Assembly (NCBI GenBank): GCA_015657535.1
Contig: JADHZB010001663.1
Span: 1 to 64,000 of the forward strand
DNA: 64,000 nucleotides
Source: Nephromyces sp. MM_2019
Taxonomy: Eukaryota; Apicomplexa; Aconoidasida; Nephromycida
Direction: 5' to 3'
Each line of letters opens with the position of its first letter. The stretch's first letter is position 1. Of this stretch, positions 11,234-25,079 are shown piece after piece. The position numbers and the translations under genes are program-made. The notes under the pieces were generated by a model. The model searched no databases. It was not told the DNA's origin and saw only the letters and a program-made list of their open reading frames with translations.

Positions 11234-12433
11234 CTACAAAGGCATCACACAGACCCCTCTAGTGTTGGTAAGTAAAACCACCCCACTCCCACCTCCGGTT
11301 TGTTGAACCATCGCATCTATTGAATCCCCATCTTCAAGACCTAGGTCTTCCGGAGTTTGATCGCCTCGTAACCTTTCGCCATCAAACAAAAATCTGATGG
11401 ATTCTGAAGACTGGCCAAGCCTTGAGCAGTAGGCAGTCATCAATTTTTCCATCTTCGTCTTCTTCTTTATCCTGAAGAAAACTTCGCTCCCATCCTGAAA
11501 ACAGCGAAAACTAGGTGAAATTTCGTAAAAAATGTTGGAAGTTAGCGTGAAACTGGGAAAATAGTAAAGTAGATGAAAAACTGACAGGAATAATGGTTTT
11601 GCTGAAAAACACCGATTGTGGGGAGAGACATTTACTCGAATATGTAATGGAAAAAAGATAGAGATTTGTATGTTGTGGGAAGGAAAAGCAGTGAAAAAGG
11701 TAGGAGGGGGTGATGAAGAAATGAAATCTTGAGTTGCAAATAGTTCCAGCGAAACACAGAGTGGAAAGGTTAGGACGGGAATAGTTAATATATAGGTAAA
11801 ATATAGAAAATAACGTGAAAATATTTCGCTAGAAGTAAAATTTAAGAAAAGCTAAAAAAAACAGCTAAAATGCCTTATTTCATCCAAAAAACTTCAAAAA
11901 AAGATGTAAAAATACTTCATTTCAAGCAGACACTATTCAAAAATCTTAAAAAACCCGCGAAACTACCTCCTTCGAAGCAAAAGCTACTCAAAAATCTTCG
12001 AACAATCTGCAAGAATGCTTCTTTTCAAGCAAAACAATTCACCAAAACACATCCTGAATTTGCAAGCAGCAAGAAAAAAAGAATTAGAGGAGAAGCAATA
12101 ATGCTCCAAACAACTAGAAAAATAGCACAAAAACCAACCAAACTACTCCCACATAAACTGAAAACCCTACACAAAAAAACCTAGATTCTCACAAATACAC
12201 ACTCTCAATGCATTAACACTGCTTAAATCCTTAAAATTTCTCATGAAAACACATACAGGAAGCACTCAGGCACCAAATTTCCGATTAAAGCTTTAAAAAC
12301 ATCATCAGAGTTCTAAAAACAGAAAAAACCAGCGCTAACCCCTACAAATCCTTACCGAAGCCTTGACTTTGACTTGAATCTGTTCGCTTGACTGAGAAGG
12401 AACGTCCTCCTTTGGCTTGTCTTCAGAGTCCAT
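11234..12433 (-). CDS. SUMO: SUMO (small ubiquitin-like modifier)
   Basis: SUMO is conjugated to lysines of target proteins through its C-terminal Gly-Gly and acts mainly in the nucleus. There are two exons on the minus strand: 12356-12433 (ATG at 12433, 26 codons, donor GTAAG) and 11234-11494 (acceptor CAG, phase 0), giving 112 residues. Diagnostic family segments are visible: VKVKAS then [58 protein letters not shown]. The acidic N-terminal tail of about 20 residues is typical of SUMO rather than ubiquitin. After the Gly-Gly comes an 18-residue tail (GSGVVLLTN...), long for a SUMO precursor, which would have to be removed by a SENP/Ulp protease before conjugation. An unseen 3' intron could shorten this tail. 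The assignment is secure. Confidence 0.95.
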
Positions 12434-15400
12434 ACCGTGAAGAATCGTTTGATGTTATCAAAAAATCAAGAACGGCTGCACACACAAAAGCATACGCATT
12501 AACCAGGAGTAGCAGAAATTCCCATACTTTTTTCCAGGAATTGCATTTTCCCTTATATTATTTCACCATTTATAGAATACCGTAACAAAGTGCATATGCA
12601 ATACAAGTTACTCACACACACAGTTTGCTTTTCTCCATAGTGACTAGTTATCGAATTCAGTAAAAACTGCTTAATCGACTACTCAATCCGAAAAAATCTC
12701 AATAACGACGAATAAAGCACAACTTTTAGAGATTAAAATAGGACACAAACTTGTGTCTTTTACGCATCATAACAAAAGCAGTCTCAGGAGCATACGATCA
12801 CGTCGTCACAGAAAGACAATGAGTGTAAATACATCAGTAAAGCAACCCGAATCGCTCAAAAACACCATCAATTTATAAAAAGTATGAAATCCTCCTCTTT
12901 AAGGTATGCTTTTTTTTTAAATGATGAAAATCTCCTCTTTAAGGGCTGAATTTGCGGCGAATCTGCGCCACCAAAATCTCCCAACTTACGACACCTTTAA
13001 CAGGCGCACAGTTTACTATGTGGAAACGAAATCTGTAGGGAACGCGTTTAGCTAGCACAGATCGCATCACCACAAAAAACAGTCATTATACCCCATCAAA
13101 AATCACACACATCAGTCTCTACACTTCTCCAATTTAAGCTTTTATTCTCTACCTGCACAAAAAAGTTCGGTACAAAATTAAAGAGCTCTTTTTGAGGTAG
13201 ATGGAAATCTCCCACTTCGATGAGGCAGGCATAACACACAGGTGGGAAGAAAAAGTGTCGGATATATGCTGCCTCTCAACGGCAGGTGATGATGCTAGGA
13301 GTCTTCTGACGCTGCGCTGACGGAGTAACTATTTCTCCGTGTGGTATATGCGTGTGTGTATTTGTGTGTTTGTGTGTTTGTGCATTTAGGCATTTGTGTG
13401 TGCGTGGGTATGTCAGGTGTCCATGTGTGTTGCTGCTTGTATATACAGCAAAGGTGCTGCCTTATATGCTGTGTCGGCTATTTCTTGCTTAAGCAGCGTC
13501 AAGAAGTGTGTGTGCTGCAGCCAACTGGCGGATAGTTCCGTTAGTCAAGATAGAAGCATTAGGAAGAGGTATAACGAACGGTCCCCCCGTGAGCGAATAC
13601 AAACCGATGGTGTACGTATTCAGGAAGGAGCAAGCAGCGTAATTTGTATTCTTGAGCGCTTAAGTGCGTATACTGCTGAGGAATCCAGGTGTGGAATATG
13701 AGAGTGCACCTACAAAGAGTTCGTGAACACGTTGTGGGGGTAGTGTGTGAACCTACGTTGGGGGAAAGTAAGGACGTGTCAAGGAGCAGAGCGTCTGAGT
13801 TTTATGAAATAGGGCAATGAGAGAGTATGGAATTGGGGTAAGCTCTATAGAATTACAGTAAGCTCTGGGAATTGGAGGAAGTTCTTGCATGTTAAACTAA
13901 ACAAACTTATAGTATATTAAACGCGACGAACTTATAGTACATGAAATCAGACCCCATAATAGCTTGCAAGCTACCAAGTGAGATTAGGCAGAACCCTTCT
14001 CTGTTTCGGGCTAAATGGCTCTCTCTAACCTTTGTCAAACAGGTGTCAAGGGAATCCTACAGCAAACAGATCGGGGAGCTAAAAATTAGCCGCTTTCTAC
14101 TCTTATGGGAGACTATGAAGTGATCAGCTACAAGTGAACAAGATGGCCGTCACAACGAATAGATTTCACAGTACATTACGTCTAGCAAAAGGAGTCGTTA
14201 TGTGTTGAAAATTAGCGTGTATTGACTCAGAAGAAGCTTAATATAAAATATTAACGTTTTCTGAGTTTCTGGTATTCCATAGCCTTGCTGGAAAGGTTAA
14301 CACACAGAATAAGCTGTACAGCAGAAGTTAAAGCTGTAAAAAAAGAACGAATTAGGTGCTATTACGTAAAATAAACCAAGGATTTTGATGCACGAAGAAA
14401 AAATGTGAGACGCTGAGGAAAAGTGGTTCTCTTTTATTTTTTAACTCCCTTTGAAAACAAGGGCCCATTAGAAAGCACATATATGTACTAATACGCAAAG
14501 TTCGATAATACTATGATATTACCAACTTGCTTAGCCCTCGATGCAACGCAAACACAAAAACACTACGCACACATTATTCAGAGCCTCTCATGTGGCCCCA
14601 CGTGTGTGCGAGAATAGATGTTCCCCCCTTTTAAGCAATCCAGTGAGCCACCCTGATTAAATTTCGGGTGATTGCTCCCCATCCCTCCCGGGGCGCGGCA
14701 TATAGGCAATGTCTCGGATTTAATATTTTCAGTGGGCCTACGTGATGACAATGCAAACACTGGAAACTAAACAAATTTATTGTGGTAACAAAGATTATGA
14801 AAAAAAATACGTGAGAGCTGCTCATTGAAATTACAATCTCGTACTTTGATCTGCTCCTTCAAGGTACCAAAAGTAAAGTGTAAAACACTTTCATGTGATA
14901 CGGCATTTTGAGGTATCGAAATAAATATTTTGCGAATTCAAAGGGATTGAATCCGCAATCCTACTCTAGAAAAATTTTCATGTCTTTTTTAAGTACCAAG
15001 CTAGAGAGGGAAAGTTTTAAGGAAGTATTCAATCTTTTGCTATTATTTCATTCTGATACGGGAGAAATCGTTGCTTGCGGGTGTGAAACGCTGTTGTGAG
15101 TTGCTGAGGTGTATTCAATTGTGACCTTTTCGTCATTATATGTATGCAGGAAAGATAATTTACTAAAAAAACACTAAGTACACGACAAGCTTGGGTTCTC
15201 CGAAACTTGTGGGTTGCTGTAGTCCATCTAATCTTTCGGTGGGAAGAAACAGTTACACAAGGGTATAAAAAAAGTAATACACTGGCATTCTTTTGAAAAC
15301 TAAAGCTAGATTATACTATAGTTTTCTGTGTTTTCATAGCTGAAGGTTTTATGCAGACTTTTTTAAGATTTTATGTATAGCATAAAAAATGCTGCACTAG

Positions 15401-17371
15401 TCGCACACATGTTTGGAAGACCTGAAAAGAAGTTGTGCGTCTGGTGATACTAGTATACTTGCATATGATAATCAGCCACCTATTCTTAAAATAAAATTCA
15501 ACAAGTACTTTGTGGATCAAACAACTGTAACGCCGTGCGCTCATTTGCACAAGTAGTATTCGCTTCTGTTAAATGACTAAAGGCAACTCATACTGTAGAT
15601 CCCGTTATAAATTTCATAATTTCACTTTGTGGCGTGCTGTTACGAATATGCTGGGTTATCTGCAGAGACCGGTTGCTAGACTGCAGTACACTGTAGAATC
15701 ATGACAAGGAATGCGCATGTGCCTCTATTAGAGCGAAAAAATATGTGCGAGTGACCAAAATTGCTTCTTTACGAATTCTTATGAAGGCGTGGCACATATC
15801 AAAGAAAAACGTTTGAGTTTCCACCTGTTTCTTACGTTGGTCCATAGGTTTCATTGATGTTTTTAGGCTAAAAAAAAGTATGCACGCGTTCAAATCATCT
15901 TTAGAGTCTGCTATTAAAAAGCACAGTTCAAACAATCTAGTTGAGCCAGTGAGGCCTAACTTATATATATACGTTTGAATCTTGCTGCTGAGTGAAATAT
16001 ATTTATTCCTTCTTATGCCTCGCCGCAATTAAATAAATATACCCCTCTTTCTAGGGCGCGTGATATACTTTAGTTTGACAATGACCTCTAGTTCTAGACG
16101 CTTTTTCCCTTGTCTCCCTACAATTTAAGAAATCTGTTTGAAGATTTGATTAATACTTTTATTTTACCATATGCGACAGTCAAATTACTTCATCCTGAAA
16201 GTTTCTGTACCGCTTGGTTTCCTTCAATTCCTAGTGAAAATGGCATAGTGGCAAGTGCATCAAAATTTTAGTATAAACATGGGAATCATAAAATTAACGG
16301 GATGCAAAGTCATGCATTTTAGAGTATTTGTGCTGCTGCACGCACAAAAAAGCAAGAGGCTATTCTAAAGGAAAAAATTAGAGGCTAGGAGACTAATTTA
16401 GTTCAATACATGCATAGCTGGTTTTGATGCTACGAATTTAGGAAGAGGATAAAATTTGCTTTATTCACCTGTACATGAAGTGTGCTCACTCGAGCTGTTT
16501 TTAAAAGGAAGAAAAAGTGAACGGCGACTCTTATATTCTGTTTTACCATTGAAGAAGAAAAATTAAATTACGAAGGCGATTTTTGATTATTCTGCTCCTG
16601 ACTAGCATTGCTACCACATCAAGCGCACTCCTTCTTTCTACTGTTCATGGACAGTAGATGAAAGTATAAAATCTATTATATTTCTGCGGCTGAAGCATGT
16701 CATGCATATCTTTCCAGCTTTATAGTAAAACTATCATGCTCGCCGACTGCACCTTGAATTACGAACGACACAATATCGGTAGATTATTCTTCCAGGGTGA
16801 CGTCAGCACCATTAAATGACGCCTGAGAACGTACCGCTAGCCACATTTGGTGACGCCGCTGATTCAATTTTTCTTTTTGGTGCTGAATATTTAACTTGAT
16901 AATTTCTACCTGTATTCAGGAAAAAACAATTTCTAGGTGGAAGCAGCTATCAAGGGGACGAATTCTCCTAGCAATTTACGAGCTAAAGACCCAAATTTCA
17001 AGTCATGCTGTCCAATTAACTTTACGCGAACTGCTGCATCATAGTTTCGACAGTACCACTGCTGTGATTTCGCGAAGAATCACTAAATATTTATTTGAAG
17101 TTGCTGCAAAGAACTCTCATAAGTTCTGATTATGCTTTAGTGAAATAGCTTGAAAAACTCCTGATTTTCAATACAGCTTCTCCATTTCGTTAAAATTTCA
17201 TGTAAGAAAGACACATAAAATTAATCCTTTTCTCTTAATTTGTCTCTTATTCTGTATATAGAATATCACTTTCCTCCTATTGTGTCCGCCCTACTCTATG
17301 TTCCACCCCATATTGTAAAGTCCTGCCGTGGGGTACTCAACACCAGGCGGAAAACCACTTTGTTTCATTCA
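12434..17371. other. 4.9-kb intergenic region between divergent genes, no gene recognised
   Basis: This lies between the SUMO start (minus strand) and the start of the 937-residue gene (plus strand), so it must contain both promoters. It is AT-rich, with scattered TG runs around 13341-13400 and A/T-rich stretches elsewhere. The open frames at 13396-13701, 14578-14825, 15699-16028 and 16896-17129 show no conserved motif and lack a convincing start or splice context. I see no tRNA or other RNA gene, but small RNAs could be missed by eye. Confidence 0.5.
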
Positions 17372-20300
17372 ATGGCACATCAACCTCTGCTGAACTATCC
17401 CAATGGAGGAAGCCCTCCCAAAAGAACCACAGCTGCTGAAAAAGTATCAAGTTTCGCACATTGCTCCACCTCAATCCATGAGTACAGGTCTCCAAAAAAG
17501 ATTTATCCATTCCCTCGGCGATATCCATACTACGGCACTTCACATATACTTTCATCTACACCATACCCTGAGTGGAATCTTCCAAACTATCCGCAAAGAA
17601 ATCTACCTGTCAATCATGAGCAATCAGTGCCATATCACGATAGCACAGCAAATTACGAGAATGATCAGCCCACACAACTAGAGTTAGAGCGACCAAACGA
17701 ACAAATCTGTGAAGACAGAATAAGTTCTGTTTCCCAAAAAGCTGTAGAACCCGTAGTGACCAACACCACAATGGCATCTATGAATATTCCCCGTACCTAC
17801 ACTAGCCCGACATCATCACCAAAGGTAGAATATAATCAAGGGTTCAAACGGTCGCCTTCCATTCTTTACAAAAATCCAGGTATGTATCATAGTAATGAAA
17901 AGAACTCAGGTAGCCATAAGCGCAACTCATCGCAACAACCTTTCGCTGAAATGGCCCAAAGGACAAGCAATAACTATACGCAGGTTCCCGCCAGTCAGAC
18001 TTGCTGTGACCACTGGGAACTTCCAGATTCTAATAGATTACAGCTCACCGTGCTACAACAAGCTCCTCAGCATGAGCAGGGACTTACGATGGGTGTTAAT
18101 GGCTTTCCGGCGCAGTTGTCACAATTTTATAATGAACAAAATTTAAGCAGGGGTGGGAATATGGAGTTTTCCCATCCTAGAAGAATTTATCATCATGAAG
18201 CACCCGTGACTATGCGTGGAACCATGCGAGCTTTGTCTCCACAAATGCCTCGTAATTACTCAGGTTACTTAGAAAACTTTCGTCCTGTTCAGCCGCTACC
18301 ATTTTCCTACGAACCAATAGTAAAACCTGAAAATTACATGAAGACCCGAACAACGCCAGACTTTCAAGAAGGGCCGTCTAATAGTAAATTTGTGATGGCC
18401 CCCCCTTCACCCAATCGGTTTTTTTCACCAAACAATGGAGGGAAGCAAAATGCAGATTGTCTTATTCAACAGGGTAATACCCAACCTGTGCCAATTGACT
18501 CACAATTTTGGAAAAACCAAACTCTTCCGCAAGCACAAGTGGCATCTGAAGGTATTGGAGTGAGTATGGGCCCGCAAGTTGCCCGGAAGCCTTGGTTTGA
18601 TTCAGTGGAAAATAGAGATGTACAAGCCCTAGGCAATTATAACATTGATTTGCGGCAATATAATCATTTACCACAAAGATGCGCCCCAAATCCTATGCAG
18701 AACACGGCATTGCTTCAGCAGCGCCGGCAGTGTGATAACTTCAAGTACCCGTATTTTTGGATAGATGAACGTGGTGTAATGCGTGAGCAGCGCTCACCCG
18801 TCTATTATTCCAACTTTAACGGTGTAAAGCCTACTTTAATGGAAAATGATAATTTGAACGAAGCAGTTCAAAATACAGACATTCGGGAGGGTGAGGCTAA
18901 CGGTGTACTTGGTCATAATCTCCAAATCATTTCAGGAAAACCAGAAAACTTACCAGAATTGCCAGCTGATTCTTATGGCGCACTGCTTGGCACGTTAGAA
19001 GAAAGCGATATTGTTTCATATAATTTTTTACAAGGAAAGAATTTCGAAGCTGCAAAGGGCGACGAGCAGTCCGTCCGGTTATACCATCGTATGGAGCAAA
19101 ACGAGCTGGATGAAAGCGATTGTGCTGTGAACAAGGGACAAAATTCTGAAGACGAGTGGAAAGTAAACGAGGAGTATTCACATGTTTCCCCCACTGAAAT
19201 TGCGCCAGGGCAGATGCTTCAGCATAAGGGAGGCACATTTTTTACTGGCGGACAAAAAATATCTTCGAACCAGCTTTCAGAGGAGCGAGACATGAATTTT
19301 CTGTCGCAAGATTCGAACCCCGCCCCAACCGCTTACAGTAAAACGGATGGACTATTCAGCTGTGAATCTGCTGTTTACCCACGGGAAGAAAAGTGCGTTC
19401 TCGCAGGCTCTCATTGTAACACTGCTGATTCGCCATTGCGTTATAAGAGTATGGAATTTTCAGGAAATACAGGAACTTCTCTGAGGAACGTACAGAATAA
19501 CTCACCCAGTACCCGTCAGCAAGGTTCAAAAGAAGATTTTGATTTTGAAGGCAAAGAAGGAACTAGTTGTATGGATTATAGGAATTGCGAACTACAGCCA
19601 CCCCAACCTTCCTCCAGTCACGGAGTTAGGATAATTAAAACTAAAACGGTAGAGGATGACGTAGAGCGCACTTCGCATAGGCACCAGGTGTCTTCACCTC
19701 TTATCTCCGTTGAGAACACCAAGCTCGAAGAGAAGCAGCGAACTTCATGCGCCAGCCCCTCTATGATGACACGGAGCGAAGTGTCTCTGTTGGAGCCGAT
19801 GCGAAAAGCGTGCCCAATGATAGAATTAGAGCAGGATTATCCGTTGTCGACTGAATTAACCGGTAGCTATAGAAGAAACGATCTAAACAGTGGCTTGAGA
19901 GGTTAGGCAGAGCTTACACGTATTTCCTGCTCGTATGCATTGAGAAGGGGAGCAAAGAGAACGCGCTTCGCGTTTATTTAGTGCTACTGATACATGTGCT
20001 TTAGCGCGCGGCCTTTGCCTCTCTTTGCAATGTACATAATAACATTTATAGTACCAGTTCTTCCCCGGCCTTCAGCTCTTATGAAATAAGAAACTCAGGT
20101 TACTAAATATTCAATTGCTTCCAAGAGAATGTGATGTTCATACTTTATATGCTTTTCATCCACACTGTTACGTAGCCAGCATCTTTGCCATCCCTTTACG
20201 AACTATCCCTCCAGCTTTCCAGCATCTTTAGCCCTTTAGAAGACCTTGAATATCTCCTTAATCAAACCAGTATTATGTGAACACTCTCGAGGGTCATTTA

Positions 20301-21383
20301 ATCACAATTGCTTTTTTTTTCAATTATCAGCTAGAATCTACAATCAGACGCACACTTCTCTGGTGGCTGCTCCGAGTCACATAGGAAGCGCGAGGGAATA
20401 TAGCATTTTCCCTGATAAACTATTGAAGGAGGCATCACATTCTCACTCTCAAGAATTTACTGTAAGCATATTTTTTTTGTTTCTTCGTATCTGCTGTTTT
20501 GCGATATTTTTATGGGAAACTAACTTTATTACCGCGGTGATTCGAAACTCGCTATAACTAGTTTGGCTTTTTTTCTGCTTCTTTGGCCCTGCATTTTATT
20601 AGTTTATATTTTCTCATAATATGTGGCAGAAGCGCGCGCATAAATTTTTGATGCTCAGTGCGTGCTTTAATATTTGTGTGATTCTCGGTTTATAATGCAT
20701 GTGGGCGACGCTCAGCACAGGTGAGCTGATGTGTGTGTAATTCTCAGTGCAGCGGTGTGCGACAGTATGTTCTACGAGTCAGTTTTTCTGTATTGATGAG
20801 TAGGCTGAGGGGTACCTGATACCCTGTATACGCGCGCATGTATTCCCATAGCCATTCTTTGAGGTATAGCTTTTTTTATTTTTTCTGGTTCGCACTAACC
20901 TGAATATGGCATGCTTATACGTCATATAGCTTGCGCCTAATTACACAATAATTCAATGAGTTGTGTATTTCTGCGCTTATTCATTCAAAGTCCGATGGTA
21001 AATTTGAATAAATAACAAATATTGCTACCTCTATAAAAGAGCTTAATAATTTCCCGAGTTTGGTTCCCAATAAATCGGGCAAAGTTTTTCCTTGTTTTTT
21101 AGGAGAGTATCAAGACAACAGAAAGCAGCAATGACCTTGAAGCTTGCCGATCCTATACTATTATGGAATCACATTTTACCCCTTTTGATAAAGGGTATTT
21201 CTCAAAACTTGAAATATGATTTGTGGATTATAGCGTATTTTTTACACAGTGAAGCTAGGATCATACATTTATTTGCTGCCTTGGATGAGGGTGCTAAGCT
21301 AGGATCACGTGTGTATTTTCAGGCTTGGACCAGCTAATTCCTCCTTCATTTCTCAATATGCGAAGTTTAAACCTTCAAAATGA
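17372..21383 (+). CDS. Large disordered Pro/Gln/Asn/Tyr-rich protein, four exons
   Basis: I do not recognise this protein. Exon 1 is 17372-19901, where the apparent stop GGT TAG is instead read through as a splice donor, G|GTTAGG. Exon 2 is 20331-20461 (strong polypyrimidine-CAG acceptor, GTAAGC donor), exon 3 is 21103-21194 and exon 4 is 21323-21383, ending in TGA. The phases fit exactly (1, 0, 2) and give 937 residues. The first ATG in the frame, followed by AHQPLLNYPNGG, is taken as the start. The frame is open about 130 bp further upstream, past an AG at 17254, so a further 5' exon is possible. The protein is polar and low in hydrophobic segments, with no signal peptide or membrane span. 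One more ordered patch lies near residues 466-490 (YPYFWIDERGVMREQRSP). The C-terminus reads LGPANSSFISQYAKFKPSK. Exons 2-4 are short and would be missed by single-frame gene calling. Confidence 0.72.
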
Positions 21384-21771
21384 AGGCGTATATTAAATTT
21401 TGGTTTCCCTCCTATTGCTGTGTAGAATGTGTGTGCGATTTTGCCCGCTTGAGTATGTAGGATTTCTGGTATAAATGACAGCGTACTTTCGATTTTTCAT
21501 TCTGTTTTATGTATAGTGGGCCACATCCTCAAGCATCTCAAAAGGCTAGTTATCCTGCAACTTAGTGGCTGATGAATGAATACAGCTATTTATTTGGGCT
21601 GAAAAAATTTTCTAACTAAGCATTAGTGTGTATCAGCCCATCCTATTAAACGTTTGTGAAGCGGATATAACATGAAACAGTTCACCCGAAGACTTTACTT
21701 GTGCTTCTGTTTCCTTTTACAACAGAGTCTTTTGTTTTAAGCCACCAGCAACGAAGCAGGCATTACATACC

Positions 21772-22397
21772 ATGAAACCGGAGCAACATTTCTCTCCGGA
21801 TCATCACTTTGAATCAGCGGTTACTCAGTTGTTAGCGCTCCGCCCCAACGTGGCAAGTAAAAGCCTTTTTTCTGAGCTTTCATAGATTTGAATGCCGGGT
21901 GAAGCTATCCCAATCAATTGATGGAGGGGCCAGTCTCCCCATCATTAAGGAATATGAAGCCACTTAAGAATTTTTGCCATGCAAGCTCATGCTTATGCCA
22001 CATCAGTAGAAGTTATATATTTATTTCCCCTGCTATATGAAAATATGTAGAAGATATGCCTTTGCGCACACACAGTCTAAGCCATGTACACACGTAAAAA
22101 TGCGCATTTTAAAGAATTTTAACGACTAGGGTTGCACATGTGGATAGACCTCAGAGTTTTGTGTGGAAGAAGCCGCATGCTTCTAACGGGAACCAAAGTT
22201 TGGCGTCCTAACTACGCATACTAATATCCACTGCTTCTACCTCATTTAGAATTACTAGCTGTTCACATGTCGTATAGTCCTCGAGACTTCGCTTGATTTG
22301 CGCATTACTTTGATAAATAAATTTCTTGATGTTTTTCTAGGATCCCACTGAGCAATTTGACATTTTCGAGGGAGCTAGGAAAAGGTTGGAAGCTTAA
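21772..22397 (+). CDS. Candidate very small gene, possibly with a Dpy-30/radial-spoke-like helical motif
   Basis: Weak call. An ATG at 21772 opens 26 codons (MKPEQHFSPDHHFESAVTQL...LRPN) up to a possible donor GTGGCA at 21850. A strong acceptor (TTTTTCTAG) at 22340 opens DPTEQFDIFEGARKRLEA followed by TAA at 22397. Both are phase 0. The joined segment has the spacing LL..RP.DP.E.F..FE, which recalls the docking helices of RIIa/Dpy-30 proteins and the N-terminus of radial spoke proteins 4/6. It is too short to classify. A better donor (GTAAAA) four bases downstream would change the phase, and more exons may follow (an open segment after TTATAG at 22440). It lies about 390 bp after the end of the 937-residue gene on the same strand. 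Confidence 0.25.
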
Positions 22398-25079
22398 AAA
22401 TAATGGAGCCGAGTGCAACTTGCTTCTTATCATTTTATAGCTTGAAAAAAAGCGTTCTGTTTATGGAAGTTGGTGACAAGGGGAAATTTAGTGCATCCGT
22501 GGAAGGAAAGGCTTATAGAAATTCCTTCCTTTTGCTTCGAGGTATTGCTGAGTCGCTTGCCTGAGAGACTGCCAATAGTTATTGAAAATTTAGCGGCTAC
22601 TTGTAAATAAAGGTGGGCTATGACTGCTAAAAGCGCTAGTTGAATTCTTCGATGAGGGGCTATATTAAAAAAGTATATTCAGAGAAAAAAGAGTTAAACA
22701 CAACTAGGCGGGTAAAAATAAGCTGACAAGGCGAAAAGTAGGTGCCAAATAGGCTGAAAAAAATCGAAAGTATCGCATGATGGAAAGCTTTGTCTAAATT
22801 AGGCCTAACTGTGACTTAAAATAGTCAAATGGTAGTTCAGGGGCTTGCTTTCATTAGGAAAATTTACATTGTAATTTATTATACGTAAGACGTAGGATAA
22901 ATCGTAGAAAATGTCCAGAAAATGTACGGCAATAGCTGCTATTGCGGCATTAAATCGCGTGGTCCAGACTAAGCATAATTAAGTTCGAATTAACTATTCC
23001 AGCCAAAGTCGCTATGCTTTGAATTTCTAAGATTTTGTACATATTTAGGTTGAAGGGGGCAGCCAGCACGCTTTCTGGCTGTGTGAATTACAACTCTGTT
23101 TAGTTGATTAGTCACGCTAACTCACGCTATATTACCCTTAAGAAGCTGGTGGCTAAAAGGCTGTCGCCGGGTTTCTTCGTCTGTGTACGAGTATGCTGAT
23201 GTATTTACACTTGTGTTACCATGAGGATGCGCTATGGTGATGGCGTACAACTGATAGTGTACTGTTATATTTAATCTTTCTGATGCACAATGTTCGACTC
23301 GGTCGATGCGCTACATCTGTGCTGATTAGTATTTCTTCGAGTTTCACTATAACCTCATGTATCTAAATCATGCTGGAAGTTATGTGTGTGTTTTTCAAAT
23401 TCCACCGCATTGACTAAAGTTTAGGATACGTGGAAAGCCTAAGGTGGATTGGGTATACACCTGCTGCTGCGGTTAAGTGAAAGCCCGCAATAGATCTCTG
23501 TTCTCACTTTTTGAAATAGTTGCTAGATAAGACGAAATTGTCATTGTGCAGCGTCAGAGTGAAAATTTAAGTGCTCCAAGATATTTTTCCTCTGATACCT
23601 ACTCAGACTGATTCATGCCCCCTTCAGTGCGGTAAGGGGAAAATAGAAACTTTCGGGGTGACGTACCTGTCTTCAGCACCGAACAGATTGCGTGATTTTT
23701 CTAATCTTTTTAATTCGCTTGCTGAGCGATATCGGCCGGCAGAAAGTATGTGAAATAGCTCTTTTTAAGTTTGCCTACTCTGCAAACTAGCAGGTTAAGC
23801 AAAGGCTAGCATTTCTGTAATTTATGGCCATTAGCAAGCAGCTACACCTATAGGCTATTTTGCAGCTGAGCACGGCGGTTAGGAGTTTTTTTGCTTTGGA
23901 AGACATCTTATGAAACTACAGCATGAGCAAGAGTAGAACGCTCATTTCACTGCACCAGCAACTGCAAATACTCGATGAACGCAGCGGCTCAGCTATAGTG
24001 GCACTTCTTTTCCCCTTCTGGCAAGTTGCAATTTCTGACATTAAAACGCCGTTTCAACTAGAATCAACATGGTTTATTGCTTTCTCACATATGTGTGGAG
24101 GCCATTATCGCATCATTGGCACATGTGGAATTTAAGCTATTCAAGAAGTTTTTAGGCGTTACGGCAGAAAAAATGTACGCATTATAGTTTCAGAGACTTT
24201 TTCTACGCATGTATTCATTGTGAGATTCTCCCAGAATCGTGCAAAAGGATTTCTTCGTTGGAACACATTATTACTACATAAATTTCTTCTGCCAAAAGTA
24301 TAAACCCGCAGGTTTCTGCATTTAAAAAAAACTCCTTTGAAAGCCAAGAAAATGCATATCCTCGCAGACTCAAAGCCTTTACTTCTTTTTACACTTCTGA
24401 GCAATATCTACCATTGCAGTGACCAGCATGCCGTAGTTACAGGCAGGCTTCGCTTTCTCTAGCAGTTTTTCAAGTAACATCTGCGCACACACTATCGTAA
24501 TACGAATGAGCGACAAAACGAATTAGTACTAAATGTGGATTATGTGTTATACGTCGTGAGATATATGTAAATCTTTGGATTGTTAAAACGTTGAGTTCTG
24601 TGTATTTTCCATAGTGCGCCGATTGCAGACCTGGAATTAGACTGGTACCGCAATTCAAACACATGTGTAAACCAGAAATGTCACACAGATGATGGTGCAT
24701 ACGCACCGTCGTATTCGTATGTATAGCAGGAGCTGGCGCAACCAACAGCTTGGAAGTTGGGTGGAATAAAATGCCTCCACCTCTCTGGTAGACTAGCTAC
24801 CTTCACAACTCAGCAAATATATTTTTAAGTCTCTAGTCCCAGTGTTGGGTTCATGATCATTTGAGATGAAAAATATACACCAATTTAAGGTGCATTCACG
24901 GAAAGTTACTGGAAGCTGATAGCTAATATCTTGTTGACTATAGTTTTAAGTATCTTAATAAACACCTCTGCATGGGTCTCCACTATTGGCGTCAGTTGTA
25001 TTGCGAGTACTTGTAAAATCAAATAAAATTAGGTTGATGTCTGTGCACTCTTCAATATCTTAAATTCGAATTGAATATA
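22398..25079. other. Intergenic sequence, one isolated exon-like segment
   Basis: There is no gene I can support. The best exon-like piece is 23677-23745 on the plus strand. It has an acceptor CTGTCTTCAG and a donor GTATGTG, and an open frame reading PNRLRDFSNLFNSLAERYRPAE, but I could not link it in phase to flanking exons. The open frames at 23923-24135 (plus), 24159-24404 and 24470-24745 (minus) show nothing conserved. Confidence 0.4.
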
